DNA from: Actinomycetota bacterium
Lineage (GTDB): Bacteria; Actinomycetota; Actinomycetes; Nanopelagicales; Nanopelagicaceae
NCBI GenBank assembly: GCA_009704505.1
Contig: WLEB01000005.1
Span: forward strand, 1 to 50,214
Direction: 5' to 3'
Length of the DNA: 50,214 nucleotides
Shown: positions 27,741-36,242 of the stretch, piece after piece
How positions within the stretch are numbered: the stretch's first letter is position 1
Layout of the letters: the number at the start of each line of letters is the position of its first letter
Program-made: the position numbers and the translations under genes
Notes under the pieces: model-generated
What the model saw: the letters and a program-made list of their open reading frames with translations, nothing else
What the model was told of the DNA's origin: nothing
The model's database searches: none

Positions 27741-30700
27741 ATGTCATTTCGCCAGATCTCTGCCGCAGTAGATCTGCCTGCCGTCGAACATAATGTTCTC
27801 AAGTTCTGGCGCGAAAACTCTATCTTCGAAAAAACAGTTAACTCTCGAGAAGAGGGACCAGTCTGGACTTTTTACGAAGGACCTCCGACTGCAAATGGAA
27901 TGCCTGGAACTCACCACATTGAAGCTCGAGTTTTTAAAGATGTTTTCCCTCGTTTTCACACGATGAAGGGTAAGTACGTAGAGCGAAAAGCAGGGTGGGA
28001 CTGTCACGGACTTCCAGTTGAAATCGCAGTAGAAAAAGAACTTGGATTTACCGGTAAAGGCGATATCGAAAAATTTGGAATATCACAATTTAATGACAAG
28101 TGCCGTGAGTCGGTTCAACGCCATGTAAGTGCTTTTACAGACATGACAGACCGTATGGGTTTTTGGGTTGATTTTGATAAGGCTTACTGGACGATGTCAC
28201 CTGAATATGTTGAATCAGTATGGTGGTCGCTCAAAGAAATTTGGAAAAAGGGTTTACTGGTTCAAGATCATCGAGTTGCCCCTTATTGTCCGCGCTGTGG
28301 AACTGGACTTTCAGATCACGAATTAGCCCAGGGATATGAGACGGTTACTGATCCATCTGTATTTGTTCGCTTCCCTGTAACTTCTGGTCCGCTGCATGAG
28401 TTAAAGGCCAGCTTTCTTGTGTGGACTACAACTCCATGGACTTTGGTTTCAAATACTGCAATCGCAGTTCACCCAGAGGTTGAGTATGTAGTTGTAAAGG
28501 TAAGTGTTGAAGAGCAAGATGATGAAGTACTTGTTGTAGCTAAAGCGTTGATGGAGAGCGTCAAGGGTGAGAAGAAGATACTTCAAACACTTCTAGGAAA
28601 AGATCTTGAAAAAACTACCTACCAAAGACCATTTGATTATGTAGAAATTCCAAATGCCCACTACATAGTTCTTGCAACATATGTCACTACTGAAGATGGA
28701 ACTGGACTAGTTCATCAATCCCCCGCTTTCGGTGCTGACGATCTAGCAGTCTGCCGTAGCTATGGACTGCCTGTAGTAAATCCAATTGCACCCGATGGAA
28801 CTTTCCTTAAAGAGGTCACAGTAGTGGGTGGGCTTTTCTTCAAGGATGCAGATAAACCCTTAGTAAAAGAGCTCAAGGCACAGGGCGCCCTTTATAAGCA
28901 CCAACAATATGAACACTCTTATCCGCACTGTTGGCGTTGTCACACAGCACTGATGTATTACGCCCAACCTTCTTGGTATATCCGGACTACCTCAATAAAA
29001 GATGCACTGCTTAGAGAAAATGCATCAACTAATTGGCATCCTGAAACAATCAAGGAAGGCCGATATGGTGATTGGCTAAACAACAACATCGATTGGGCTC
29101 TTTCACGAAATCGATATTGGGGTACTCCGCTGCCAATTTGGCGCTGTGAAAATAAACATGAAATCTGCGTTGATTCACTCAAGGAGCTAGGTGAGTTAGC
29201 AGGCAAAGAACTTTCAAATCTTGATCCACATAGACCCTTTGTTGATGACATAACATTCACTTGCAGTAGTTGTGATTCGACCATGGTTCGAGTTCCTGAA
29301 GTGATCGATTGTTGGTATGACTCAGGTGCAATGCCTTTTGCGCAGTGGGGATATCCGCACAAGGAAGGCTCGGTTGAAAAACTCAAAGCCTCTTACCCTG
29401 CTGATTTTATCTGTGAAGCAATAGATCAGACGCGTGGTTGGTTTTATACCCTCATGACAATTGGAACTTTGGTATTTGATCAATCCTCTTATAAAACAGT
29501 TCTGTGTCTTGGCCATATCTTGGATAAAGATGGACGCAAGATGAGTAAGCACCTAGGAAATGTGCTCGAACCTATGGCGTTGATGGATCAGCATGGCGCA
29601 GATGCTGTGCGTTGGTACATGTTGGCTGCTGGTTCACCATGGTCAGCCCGCCGCGTTGGACATGAGAACTTAAATGAAGTTGTTCGTAAAACACTGTTGA
29701 CATATTGGAACACTGTTTCTTTCCATGCTTTATATGCAAATGCTTCCAATTTCGACCTTTTGCAAACCCCGCCTTTAGCTGATCGTCCATTAATGGACAA
29801 ATGGATAATCTCTGAACTCAATCTCTTGATAACAAATGTTGATAATGCTTTAGAATCTTTTGATTCCCAAGTTGCTGGACGCGAATTAGCCAGATTCATT
29901 GATGATCTATCCAACTGGTATGTCCGGCGCTCACGCCGTCGTTTTTGGGATGGCGATGTTGCAGCTCTGGCAACCTTGCATGAGTGCCTGGTAACTCTGA
30001 CGCAATTGCTATCTCCACTTGTTCCTTTTATTACTGAACATGTCTGGCAGGAACTAGTTAGACCCACAGATGCATCAGCGCCAATGTCTGTTCACCTTTC
30101 AGATTTTCCTGTCTCAAATGAGAAGCACATCAATCGCGAACTTGGTTCTCAAGTAGAACTAACCCGTCGAATTGTTGAACTTGGCCGGGCTACTCGCGCA
30201 GAATCCGGAGTAAAAATTAGACAGCCTCTAGGGCGAGCGTTAATTGCTGCCAAAGGTTGGTCGGATCTTCCAGAGCAGATGCGTGAACAGATCGCCGATG
30301 AGTTAAATGTGATCGAATTAGCAGACATAGCCAATGCCGATGGCGATTTGGTTGATGTTAGCGTGAAAGCTAATTTCAAGACGCTCGGAGCAAAATTTGG
30401 TGGGGCAGTTCAAGAGATCGCCAAAGCAATTGCAAAAGTTGAGCCAACTGAACTTGTAAAAACACTCCGCACAAAAGGATCGACAACAGTTGCCGAGTGG
30501 ACAATAAGCCTAGAAGATCTAGTTATCACCGAGGTTCCAAAATCAGGTTGGAGCGTCTCCTCCCATGATGGTGAGAGCGTTGCACTAGATCTTGAACTGA
30601 CCCCGGCATTAGTTTTGGCTGGCAATGTTCGTGAGGTCATCCGCTTTATTCAGGAACGAAGAAAAAGTGATGGATTTGATATCTCAGATCGAATCGAAGT

Positions 30701-30863
30701 TTCATGGAATGGTGTTCCGGAGATTGTGGAAGCAATCGGAAGTGATCAGCGTCGGATTGAAAATGAAATCCTTGCGGTGAGTATGGTGCATGATTCAAAA
30801 CTTGCCATTACGGATAAAGAAATTGGTTTAGAGGTAGTTTTAACAAAAACTAAAGTTGTCTAA
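27741..30863 (+). CDS. ileS: Isoleucyl-tRNA synthetase, type 2 (GXHH variant)
   Basis: 1040 residues from the ATG at 27741; an in-frame ATG 31 codons earlier lies inside the T-box and is rejected. IleRS charges tRNA-Ile. Domains: Rossmann catalytic core with an editing domain inserted (about 200-410, TTPWTLVSNTA, GTGLVHQSPAFGADD), KMSKH at 600-604, anticodon-binding domain (about 680-850) and a C-terminal extension. The class I signature, normally HXGH, reads G56-T-H-H59 after PPTANGMP. This G/H swap is reported for some IleRS2 enzymes that resist mupirocin. Cysteine pairs (CPRCG, CWRC) suggest zinc sites. It is the only plus-strand protein gene here and its last 14 bases overlap the convergent yggT. 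Confidence 0.97.
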   Translation: MSFRQISAAVDLPAVEHNVLKFWRENSIFEKTVNSREEGPVWTFYEGPPTANGMPGTHHIEARVFKDVFPRFHTMKGKYVERKAGWDCHGLPVEIAVEKELGFTGKGDIEKFGISQFNDKCRESVQRHVSAFTDMTDRMGFWVDFDKAYWTMSPEYVESVWWSLKEIWKKGLLVQDHRVAPYCPRCGTGLSDHELAQGYETVTDPSVFVRFPVTSGPLHELKASFLVWTTTPWTLVSNTAIAVHPEVEYVVVKVSVEEQDDEVLVVAKALMESVKGEKKILQTLLGKDLEKTTYQRPFDYVEIPNAHYIVLATYVTTEDGTGLVHQSPAFGADDLAVCRSYGLPVVNPIAPDGTFLKEVTVVGGLFFKDADKPLVKELKAQGALYKHQQYEHSYPHCWRCHTALMYYAQPSWYIRTTSIKDALLRENASTNWHPETIKEGRYGDWLNNNIDWALSRNRYWGTPLPIWRCENKHEICVDSLKELGELAGKELSNLDPHRPFVDDITFTCSSCDSTMVRVPEVIDCWYDSGAMPFAQWGYPHKEGSVEKLKASYPADFICEAIDQTRGWFYTLMTIGTLVFDQSSYKTVLCLGHILDKDGRKMSKHLGNVLEPMALMDQHGADAVRWYMLAAGSPWSARRVGHENLNEVVRKTLLTYWNTVSFHALYANASNFDLLQTPPLADRPLMDKWIISELNLLITNVDNALESFDSQVAGRELARFIDDLSNWYVRRSRRRFWDGDVAALATLHECLVTLTQLLSPLVPFITEHVWQELVRPTDASAPMSVHLSDFPVSNEKHINRELGSQVELTRRIVELGRATRAESGVKIRQPLGRALIAAKGWSDLPEQMREQIADELNVIELADIANADGDLVDVSVKANFKTLGAKFGGAVQEIAKAIAKVEPTELVKTLRTKGSTTVAEWTISLEDLVITEVPKSGWSVSSHDGESVALDLELTPALVLAGNVREVIRFIQERRKSDGFDISDRIEVSWNGVPEIVEAIGSDQRRIENEILAVSMVHDSKLAITDKEIGLEVVLTKTKVV

Positions 30864-31134
30864 CCAGGCCAATTAAAAGTTGAGTTCCGAAGAAGAGAAC
30901 GATAAAACTCATATCTAAACTTATTGCACCTAAGCGAAGTGGTGGCACAAATCTTCCAACAAACTGCATCGGCTTGTCTGTGATCGTATAAATAGCCTCT
31001 ACTAAGTAAAGAACTAATCCACGTGGACGCCATGTTTTAGAAAACATCTGAACGTAATCAAAGATAAGGCGCCCAAGTAACGCAAAGAGAAATAATTGCA
31101 GGATATTGGCTAGCAGTGAGCCCACGCTCAACAT
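30850..31134 (-). CDS. YggT family membrane protein
   Basis: 94 residues with two hydrophobic parts (about 5-25 and 68-92) around the segment RPRGLVLYLVEAIYTITDKPMQFVGRFVPPLRLG, the YggT family core. Such proteins lie downstream of sepF in Gram-positive bacteria and have been linked to membrane or division functions, but no defined biochemical role is known to me. It starts two bases after the sepF stop and ends overlapping the convergent ileS by 14 bases. In Streptomyces, as I recall, divIVA follows this gene; here none does. Confidence 0.88.
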   Translation of the reverse strand: MLSVGSLLANILQLFLFALLGRLIFDYVQMFSKTWRPRGLVLYLVEAIYTITDKPMQFVGRFVPPLRLGAISLDMSFIVLFFGTQLLIGLVRQL

Positions 31135-31136
31135 GA

Positions 31137-31601
31137 TCAGCTCTGATTAAAAAAACTTGCCTGCGCTGCTGCAGACTTGTCTTCGCTACTTACAGAAACA
31201 TTTGCAGGCGAGAGTAGAAAGACTTTCTTTGTCACTCGCTCAATTGTTCCGTGCAATCCAAAAGCAAGCCCGCTCGCAAAATCCACAAGACGCTTGTGCT
31301 CTGACTCATCCATTTCAGTTAAGTTAATGATGACTGGATTACCTTCACGGTAATGCTCGCCAATCGTACGGGCTTCGTTGTAATAACGAGGATGCAATGT
31401 GATGATGCGATCTAAAACCGGAAGATCAAGCTGTGGAGCCGATTGCGCTGCTTCATTACTGCGGGTAGTTGGTACTGGACGCAGTTCTCGGCTTTTAATG
31501 CGAACATCACCCGTTGGTTTAGCTGGTGCTTGTGCGGTATCAAATTCCGGCTCATCCATTAAACCCAAGTAATTAGCGACACGGCGGATTGCATTAGACA
31601 T
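31137..31601 (-). CDS. sepF: Cell division protein SepF
   Basis: 154 residues. The N-terminus (MSNAIRRVANYLGLMDEPEF) is the amphipathic membrane-binding helix typical of SepF. A variable linker is followed by the SepF domain (about 60-140), with YNEARTIGEHYREGNPVIINLTEM and FASGLAFGLHGTIERVTKKVFLLSP. SepF anchors FtsZ to the membrane and is the main such anchor in Actinobacteria, which lack FtsA; none is seen here either. The FtsZ C-terminal peptide it would bind (DIPDFMK) is present in ftsZ nearby. Confidence 0.94.
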   Translation of the reverse strand: MSNAIRRVANYLGLMDEPEFDTAQAPAKPTGDVRIKSRELRPVPTTRSNEAAQSAPQLDLPVLDRIITLHPRYYNEARTIGEHYREGNPVIINLTEMDESEHKRLVDFASGLAFGLHGTIERVTKKVFLLSPANVSVSSEDKSAAAQASFFNQS

Positions 31602-31610
31602 GAGAAAAGG

Positions 31611-32267
31611 TTACCTCTGGGGTGAGCGGGAACCGAGTATTGAGGAGCCAATGCGCACATGTGTCGCACCGTGTGAAATGGCCATCTCATAATCACCACT
31701 CATGCCCGCAGACAGCGCTGGAGCCCCAGGAAACTCCTTCTTAAAATCCATGTGGATCTGCTGTAACTGCTCGTAAGCAGAAAGAGTCGGCACCGAAAGC
31801 GGTGGAACCGCCATGATTCCCAGTAAAGAGTGCTTTGAAGAGTTTTCTATCGCCGTGGCCAAAGAGTAAAGATCTTTAATCCCTGCTCCCCCTCGGTGAT
31901 GGGCACCATCGAGTGAGACCTGAAGAAATATTGAAAGTGAATGGGGAGCATATTTTTCGATCAACTGAAAGTGCCGCAGATCATCCAATGAATGAATAAC
32001 AGATGCCCAAGATGTGATCGATTTCAGTTTATTACTTTGGATTTGTCCCTGAAAATGCCAAGTACCGGCAACTACCTGTGATTTTTCAACACCCTCAGCA
32101 TCCCGATTTTCACCAAAATCTTTAATCCCTAACTGACTCAAAATCTCCACATCGCTGGCCGGAAAACTCTTTGTGACAGCGATTAAAACCACTTCATGAT
32201 CGGCTACGGCCGAGATCTTTTCCTTAACCTCATCTAGATTTCTTTCAATCTCACTTTTTCTATTCAT
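31611..32267 (-). CDS. yggS: YggS family pyridoxal phosphate homeostasis protein
   Basis: 218 residues folding as the alanine-racemase-like barrel of the YggS/PROSC family. The cofactor lysine is K33 in AVTKSFP; GENRDAEGVEK, WHFQGQIQSNK and LSAGMSGDYEMAISHGATHVRIGSSILGSR are the other family motifs. These proteins bind pyridoxal phosphate without a known catalytic reaction and affect vitamin B6 and amino acid balance. The ATG overlaps the pgeF stop by four bases (ATGA). Position between pgeF and sepF is typical of Gram-positive dcw clusters. Confidence 0.93.
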   Translation of the reverse strand: MNRKSEIERNLDEVKEKISAVADHEVVLIAVTKSFPASDVEILSQLGIKDFGENRDAEGVEKSQVVAGTWHFQGQIQSNKLKSITSWASVIHSLDDLRHFQLIEKYAPHSLSIFLQVSLDGAHHRGGAGIKDLYSLATAIENSSKHSLLGIMAVPPLSVPTLSAYEQLQQIHMDFKKEFPGAPALSAGMSGDYEMAISHGATHVRIGSSILGSRSPQR

Positions 32268-32914
32268 ATCTTTACCACCCCAACAAAGCGACCGGTTGGA
32301 TTATCTCTTCGATGAGAAAAATACAAAGAGTTCTCCATTGTGCACACAGTTGATGCTTCAAAGCTAATATCCTGTGAAATTAACTGCGCAACTAGTCCGG
32401 CTTGAAGATCTAACGCCGGCGTCGAATGTCGGGTTGTGGAGTAAGAATCTGGATGAATTGCGCTGACTTGTGCCTGCAGTTGAATAGGCACTTCATAACA
32501 CTTTCCACAAATCGATGGTCCTAAAACAGCATGAATATTTCTGGCTCCCAGATTCCTCATAACTTCAATGGTGTGATTTGCAATCCCATTGACTAAACCA
32601 GCCCGGCCAACATGCACTGCGCCTGCTACTGCATCTGAGATCAGCAGGAGGGGAATGCAATCTGCAACCATGACCGCTAAAGATAGATCTGGGTTAGTCG
32701 TAACTAATGCATCACATGTCGGATCAACATCACTGTATTGAGAAACCACTTCTACTTTGTCACCATGAACCTGGTTCATGAACTGTGTATTCAAAAGTGT
32801 TGAGCGATTCGCCCTCACAGAAGTCGGATCATCCCCAACGTGGTTGGCAAAATTGAGTGACTCGAAACTGCCCGAACTGAAACCTCCAGTTCGATCAGTA
32901 AAAAAATAAGACAA
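32264..32914 (-). CDS. pgeF: Polyphenol oxidase/laccase-domain protein (PgeF/YfiH family)
   Basis: 216 residues. The family motifs are present: MNQVHGDKV, MVADCIPLLL, AVHVGRAGL and GPSICGKCYEV, with the His/Cys metal-site residues. E. coli PgeF removes L-Ser wrongly built into peptidoglycan precursors in place of L-Ala; the same editing role fits the location after ftsZ. The start codon is TTG at 32914, supported by AAAGGA 8 bases upstream, right after the ftsZ stop. Other members were described as adenosine deaminase/phosphorylase, so the activity here is by family only. Confidence 0.9.
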   Translation of the reverse strand: MSYFFTDRTGGFSSGSFESLNFANHVGDDPTSVRANRSTLLNTQFMNQVHGDKVEVVSQYSDVDPTCDALVTTNPDLSLAVMVADCIPLLLISDAVAGAVHVGRAGLVNGIANHTIEVMRNLGARNIHAVLGPSICGKCYEVPIQLQAQVSAIHPDSYSTTRHSTPALDLQAGLVAQLISQDISFEASTVCTMENSLYFSHRRDNPTGRFVGVVKI

Positions 32915-32926
32915 AGCGAAATTCCT

Positions 32927-34057
32927 TTACTTCATGAAGTCAGGAATATCGATCTCATCCTCAGCGACTAACTCTTCAAAAGTCACGCGGCGCTTTGGCA
33001 GTTCATTATCTAATTCAAGAGCAACGGCCAATGGATCATTTGCAGAAATAGGATCTGCTACTCCCCCCAATGTGGCTGCATCAAATGATGGTGTGGCAAC
33101 TTTCTTTGGCTGTCCACCCTCAAAACCAGCTGCCACAACGGTGATACGTATTTCATCGCCAAGAGCATCGTCAATTGTGGTTCCAAAAATAAACTTGGCA
33201 TTTGGATGCACGACAGATTGAACTAGTTCACAGGCCTCATTAACTTCAAATAAACCTAGATCAGAACCGCCTGAGACTGAAAGCAGTACACCCATCGCAC
33301 CATCTATAGAGGCTTCAAGTAACGGACTTGAGATAGCAAGCTCAGCTGCGCGCATAGCGCGGTTTTCACCACGAGCAGAACCAATGCCCATTAAGGCCGA
33401 ACCGGCGCCAGACATGACAGCTTTTACATCTGCAAAATCTAAATTGATAAGTCCAGGTTGAGTAATGATTTCAGAAATACCTTGAACTCCTGAAAGTAGA
33501 ACTTGATCGGCGCTCTTAAATGCATCTGCCAAAGTTATTTGACGATCTGAGATTGCAAGCAGACGATCATTAGGAATAACAATTAATGTGTCTACTTCTT
33601 CACGCAGTGCTTCAATTCCAACGTCTGCTTGTTCTGAACGAAGTTTTGCTTCAAAAGAAAATGGACGAGTAACAACTCCAATTGTTAATGCGCCAATCTC
33701 ACGAGCAATCTTTGCAACAACGGGAGCTGCTCCAGTACCAGTTCCGCCACCTTCTCCTGCTGTAACAAATACCATGTCTGCGCCGCGGAGAATTTCTTCA
33801 ATGTCATCTGCATGATCGAGTGCAGCTTCACGTCCTTTATCAGGATCCATACCTGCACCGAGGCCACGAGTTGTTTTGCGACCGATATCTAGTTTTACAT
33901 CGGCATCACTCATTAATAAATGTTGCGCATCAGTATTAATTGCAATGAACTCAACACCTTTTAATCCAACATCAATCATGCGATTGACTGCATTAACTCC
34001 ACCGCCACCAATACCAACTACTTTGATGACAGCCAAATAATTTTGTGGTGAAGCCAC
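32927..34057 (-). CDS. ftsZ: Cell division protein FtsZ
   Basis: 376 residues. The tubulin-like GTPase domain has the signature GGGTGTG at 103-109 and [16 protein letters not shown] at the N-terminus; the T7 loop is [16 protein letters not shown] linker of about 40 residues leads to the conserved C-terminal peptide DIPDFMK that binds SepF. The start is GTG at 34057, behind a full AAGGAGG site 7 bases away, the strongest ribosome site in the cluster. A 151-base gap upstream contains a probable own promoter, so FtsZ can be made at higher levels than the mur genes. Confidence 0.98.
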   Translation of the reverse strand: MASPQNYLAVIKVVGIGGGGVNAVNRMIDVGLKGVEFIAINTDAQHLLMSDADVKLDIGRKTTRGLGAGMDPDKGREAALDHADDIEEILRGADMVFVTAGEGGGTGTGAAPVVAKIAREIGALTIGVVTRPFSFEAKLRSEQADVGIEALREEVDTLIVIPNDRLLAISDRQITLADAFKSADQVLLSGVQGISEIITQPGLINLDFADVKAVMSGAGSALMGIGSARGENRAMRAAELAISSPLLEASIDGAMGVLLSVSGGSDLGLFEVNEACELVQSVVHPNAKFIFGTTIDDALGDEIRITVVAAGFEGGQPKKVATPSFDAATLGGVADPISANDPLAVALELDNELPKRRVTFEELVAEDEIDIPDFMK

Positions 34058-34112
34058 GAGTCTTCCTCCTTATGAACCTTAAACCTCACCTTGAGAGTTA
34101 TGGCTCACTAAT

Positions 34113-34141
34113 TTTCTATGAGGTGAACTTAAAGCGCGCAA
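34113..34141 (-). promoter_or_regulatory. Possible ftsZ promoter
   Basis: In the 151-base gap between ftsQ and ftsZ the minus strand has -35 TTGCGC (34136-34141), a 17-base spacer and -10 TAGAAA (34113-34118), giving a leader of about 50 bases with the AAGGAGG site. The presence of such a gap in an otherwise packed cluster supports a promoter here. Confidence 0.45.
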
Positions 34142-34208
34142 GGGTGATTATCAAACACCGACATGAATTCTTTAACGTGTCGCAAAACAATTAAATTAGA
34201 AGATGATT

Positions 34209-34850
34209 TTATTTAACTAGTGGTGCATGTGGAGCCGATAGATCAACTCTTGTCACTTTACTGTTTTCCGGAAGAGCGATGATCGCTTTATAGACCCTCG
34301 TTTTCAACTCATTTTCAATACTTATTCCCCATTTAACTTCAACGGTTCGTGAGTCTTGGGCAAGAACTAGGTCAAAAGAGCCTGCCCTTTGGACCTTAAT
34401 AATTCTCAGAGATTGCCTTAACTGCGAATCTAAACCGATAAGAAAATCGACAGCTTCTAAAGCTGAATCAGCATCCGTTGCCTCGATCTGCACAAGGTCA
34501 GAAGACAGGCCACTTTGGGGATCGAAGGTTTTTCCTTCCATATCGAAGGCTTTGCCCCTATATATCGCAACTGCTTCCCGTTCTAAAATTCGAATTGTTA
34601 CTACTCCGCTAATCCAATTGCGCGAGACTTCTGCTTTTTTTACCCATGCAAGGTTTTCAAACCTACTGGCAATAACTCTGGGCTCAATGCGAGCCAATTT
34701 TTCACCTTTCAAAACTCCAGCATTAACACTGGACTTAATTCCAATTATCTCAACAGCACTTACCGTGAAAATTGATGAGTAACCTAGAACGTAAGTCGAT
34801 CCCAGCAAAAGAAGAATTGGTAAGGCAATAAATGTAAAGCGCCTTTTCAT
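34209..34850 (-). CDS. ftsQ: Cell division protein FtsQ
   Basis: 213 residues, bitopic. A basic start is followed by one membrane helix (about 7-25), then a POTRA domain (VSAVEIIGIKSSVNAGVLKG... IEPRVIASRFENLAWVKKAEVSRNW) and the FtsQ beta domain (VTIRILEREAVAIYRG). FtsQ links FtsL and its partners to FtsW/FtsI at the septum. The protein is short, with little cytoplasmic N-terminus. It starts directly after the murC stop with no gap. Confidence 0.93.
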   Translation of the reverse strand: MKRRFTFIALPILLLLGSTYVLGYSSIFTVSAVEIIGIKSSVNAGVLKGEKLARIEPRVIASRFENLAWVKKAEVSRNWISGVVTIRILEREAVAIYRGKAFDMEGKTFDPQSGLSSDLVQIEATDADSALEAVDFLIGLDSQLRQSLRIIKVQRAGSFDLVLAQDSRTVEVKWGISIENELKTRVYKAIIALPENSKVTRVDLSAPHAPLVK

Positions 34851-36242
34851 TTATGCAAAACGCCTTTGTAAACCTTCAACAATGATTGGAGCTAGTGAAC
34901 TTACATCACCGGCTCCTAACGTCATGATGACATCGCCTGGTTGGGCAGAGGCCACGACGGAATCAGTTACTTCAATGAAATTGGGAATGTACTCCCCTTT
35001 ACTCATTGAGGATGTGATAAGTCTTGAAGTTACACCTTCAATCGGCTTTTCACTGGCTGCATAAATTTCTAACACGATTGCTCGATCTGCTTTATCTAGC
35101 GCCTCAGAAAACTTTGGTGCAAATGCCTGAGTTCGTGAAAATCGATGCGGTTGAAAAATAACAATGAGTCGACCATCACCGGCAAATCTTCGGGCAGCAT
35201 CAAGGGTTACATGGATCTCAGTTGGATGGTGTCCATAATCATCGATTACGCGCACTCCACTAACGGTTCCCTTTAATTCAAATCTGCGACCTGTCCCCCT
35301 GAAAATTCCAAGACCGGCCAAAAGCTGGGCAGAGGGCATTCCTAATTTCAAACCAGTAGCTAGCACTGCTGCCGCATTTAACAAGTTATGTTGACCAGGC
35401 ACCTGGAGTTCAATTGTGCCGATCATTTTTCCATGCCAAATTGCGCGAGCTTTCGATCCCATCGCTAAGAGCTCTATTTGATCTAAGTGCAAATCTGCGC
35501 TCTCGCTGAGACCATATGAAATGAGTTCAGGTCCTGACTTAGAAACCTGCAGAGATAACCTTGTGGCACCAGAATCATCTGCGCAATAAACAAGGAAACC
35601 CTGTCGTGAAATCGTCTCAGCAAAATCCACAAAAGCCTTATCCACTGCCTCTGGAGTCTCAAAAAAGTCAACGTGATCATGTTCAATATTTGTCACTATT
35701 GCGGCGAAAGGGCGATACTCGATAAAGGAGCCATCTGATTCGTCTGCCTCTGCAACAAAAATCTCACCGGTACCCCTGTGTGCATTCGAACCCGAAGCGG
35801 TGATGTTTCCACCTATAGCAAAGGAAGGATCGACAGAACAGGCTTGTAATGCCACAGCTAACATCGAGGAAGTCGTAGTTTTACCATGTGTTCCAGCAAC
35901 AGCAATACTTTTTGATTCTGACATAAGGATTGAAAGAGCAGAAGCTCTAGTCAGCGTTTGAATCTGTAACTCTTCGGCACGGTTCAACTCAACATTGTTT
36001 TTAGAAATTGCATTTGAGTACACGACAAGATTTGCCCCATCCACATTTTCAGAGGCATGCGAGGTAGTGATAGTGGCTCCCAAAGCTTTGAGTGCAGATA
36101 TCACCGATGAATCCTTTGTATCTGAACCTGTGACTGAAATACCATGTGTTAAAGCTATCCGTGCTAATCCGCTCATCCCTGCGCCACCAATACCGATGAA
36201 ATGAATGCGCTTACCTACCAATGATGAAAGCGTTGGTTTCAT
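34851..36242 (-). CDS. murC: UDP-N-acetylmuramate--L-alanine ligase
   Basis: 463 residues, a Mur ligase that adds L-alanine to UDP-MurNAc. The N-terminal Rossmann motif IHFIGIGGAGMSGLA (about 13-27), the ATP loop GTHGKTTT (117-124), AEADESDGSF, the NIEHDHVDFF segment and DDYGHHPTEI are all typical of MurC. Position between murG and ftsQ matches Mycobacterium. The start overlaps the murG stop by four bases (ATGA). Confidence 0.97.
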   Translation of the reverse strand: MKPTLSSLVGKRIHFIGIGGAGMSGLARIALTHGISVTGSDTKDSSVISALKALGATITTSHASENVDGANLVVYSNAISKNNVELNRAEELQIQTLTRASALSILMSESKSIAVAGTHGKTTTSSMLAVALQACSVDPSFAIGGNITASGSNAHRGTGEIFVAEADESDGSFIEYRPFAAIVTNIEHDHVDFFETPEAVDKAFVDFAETISRQGFLVYCADDSGATRLSLQVSKSGPELISYGLSESADLHLDQIELLAMGSKARAIWHGKMIGTIELQVPGQHNLLNAAAVLATGLKLGMPSAQLLAGLGIFRGTGRRFELKGTVSGVRVIDDYGHHPTEIHVTLDAARRFAGDGRLIVIFQPHRFSRTQAFAPKFSEALDKADRAIVLEIYAASEKPIEGVTSRLITSSMSKGEYIPNFIEVTDSVVASAQPGDVIMTLGAGDVSSLAPIIVEGLQRRFA

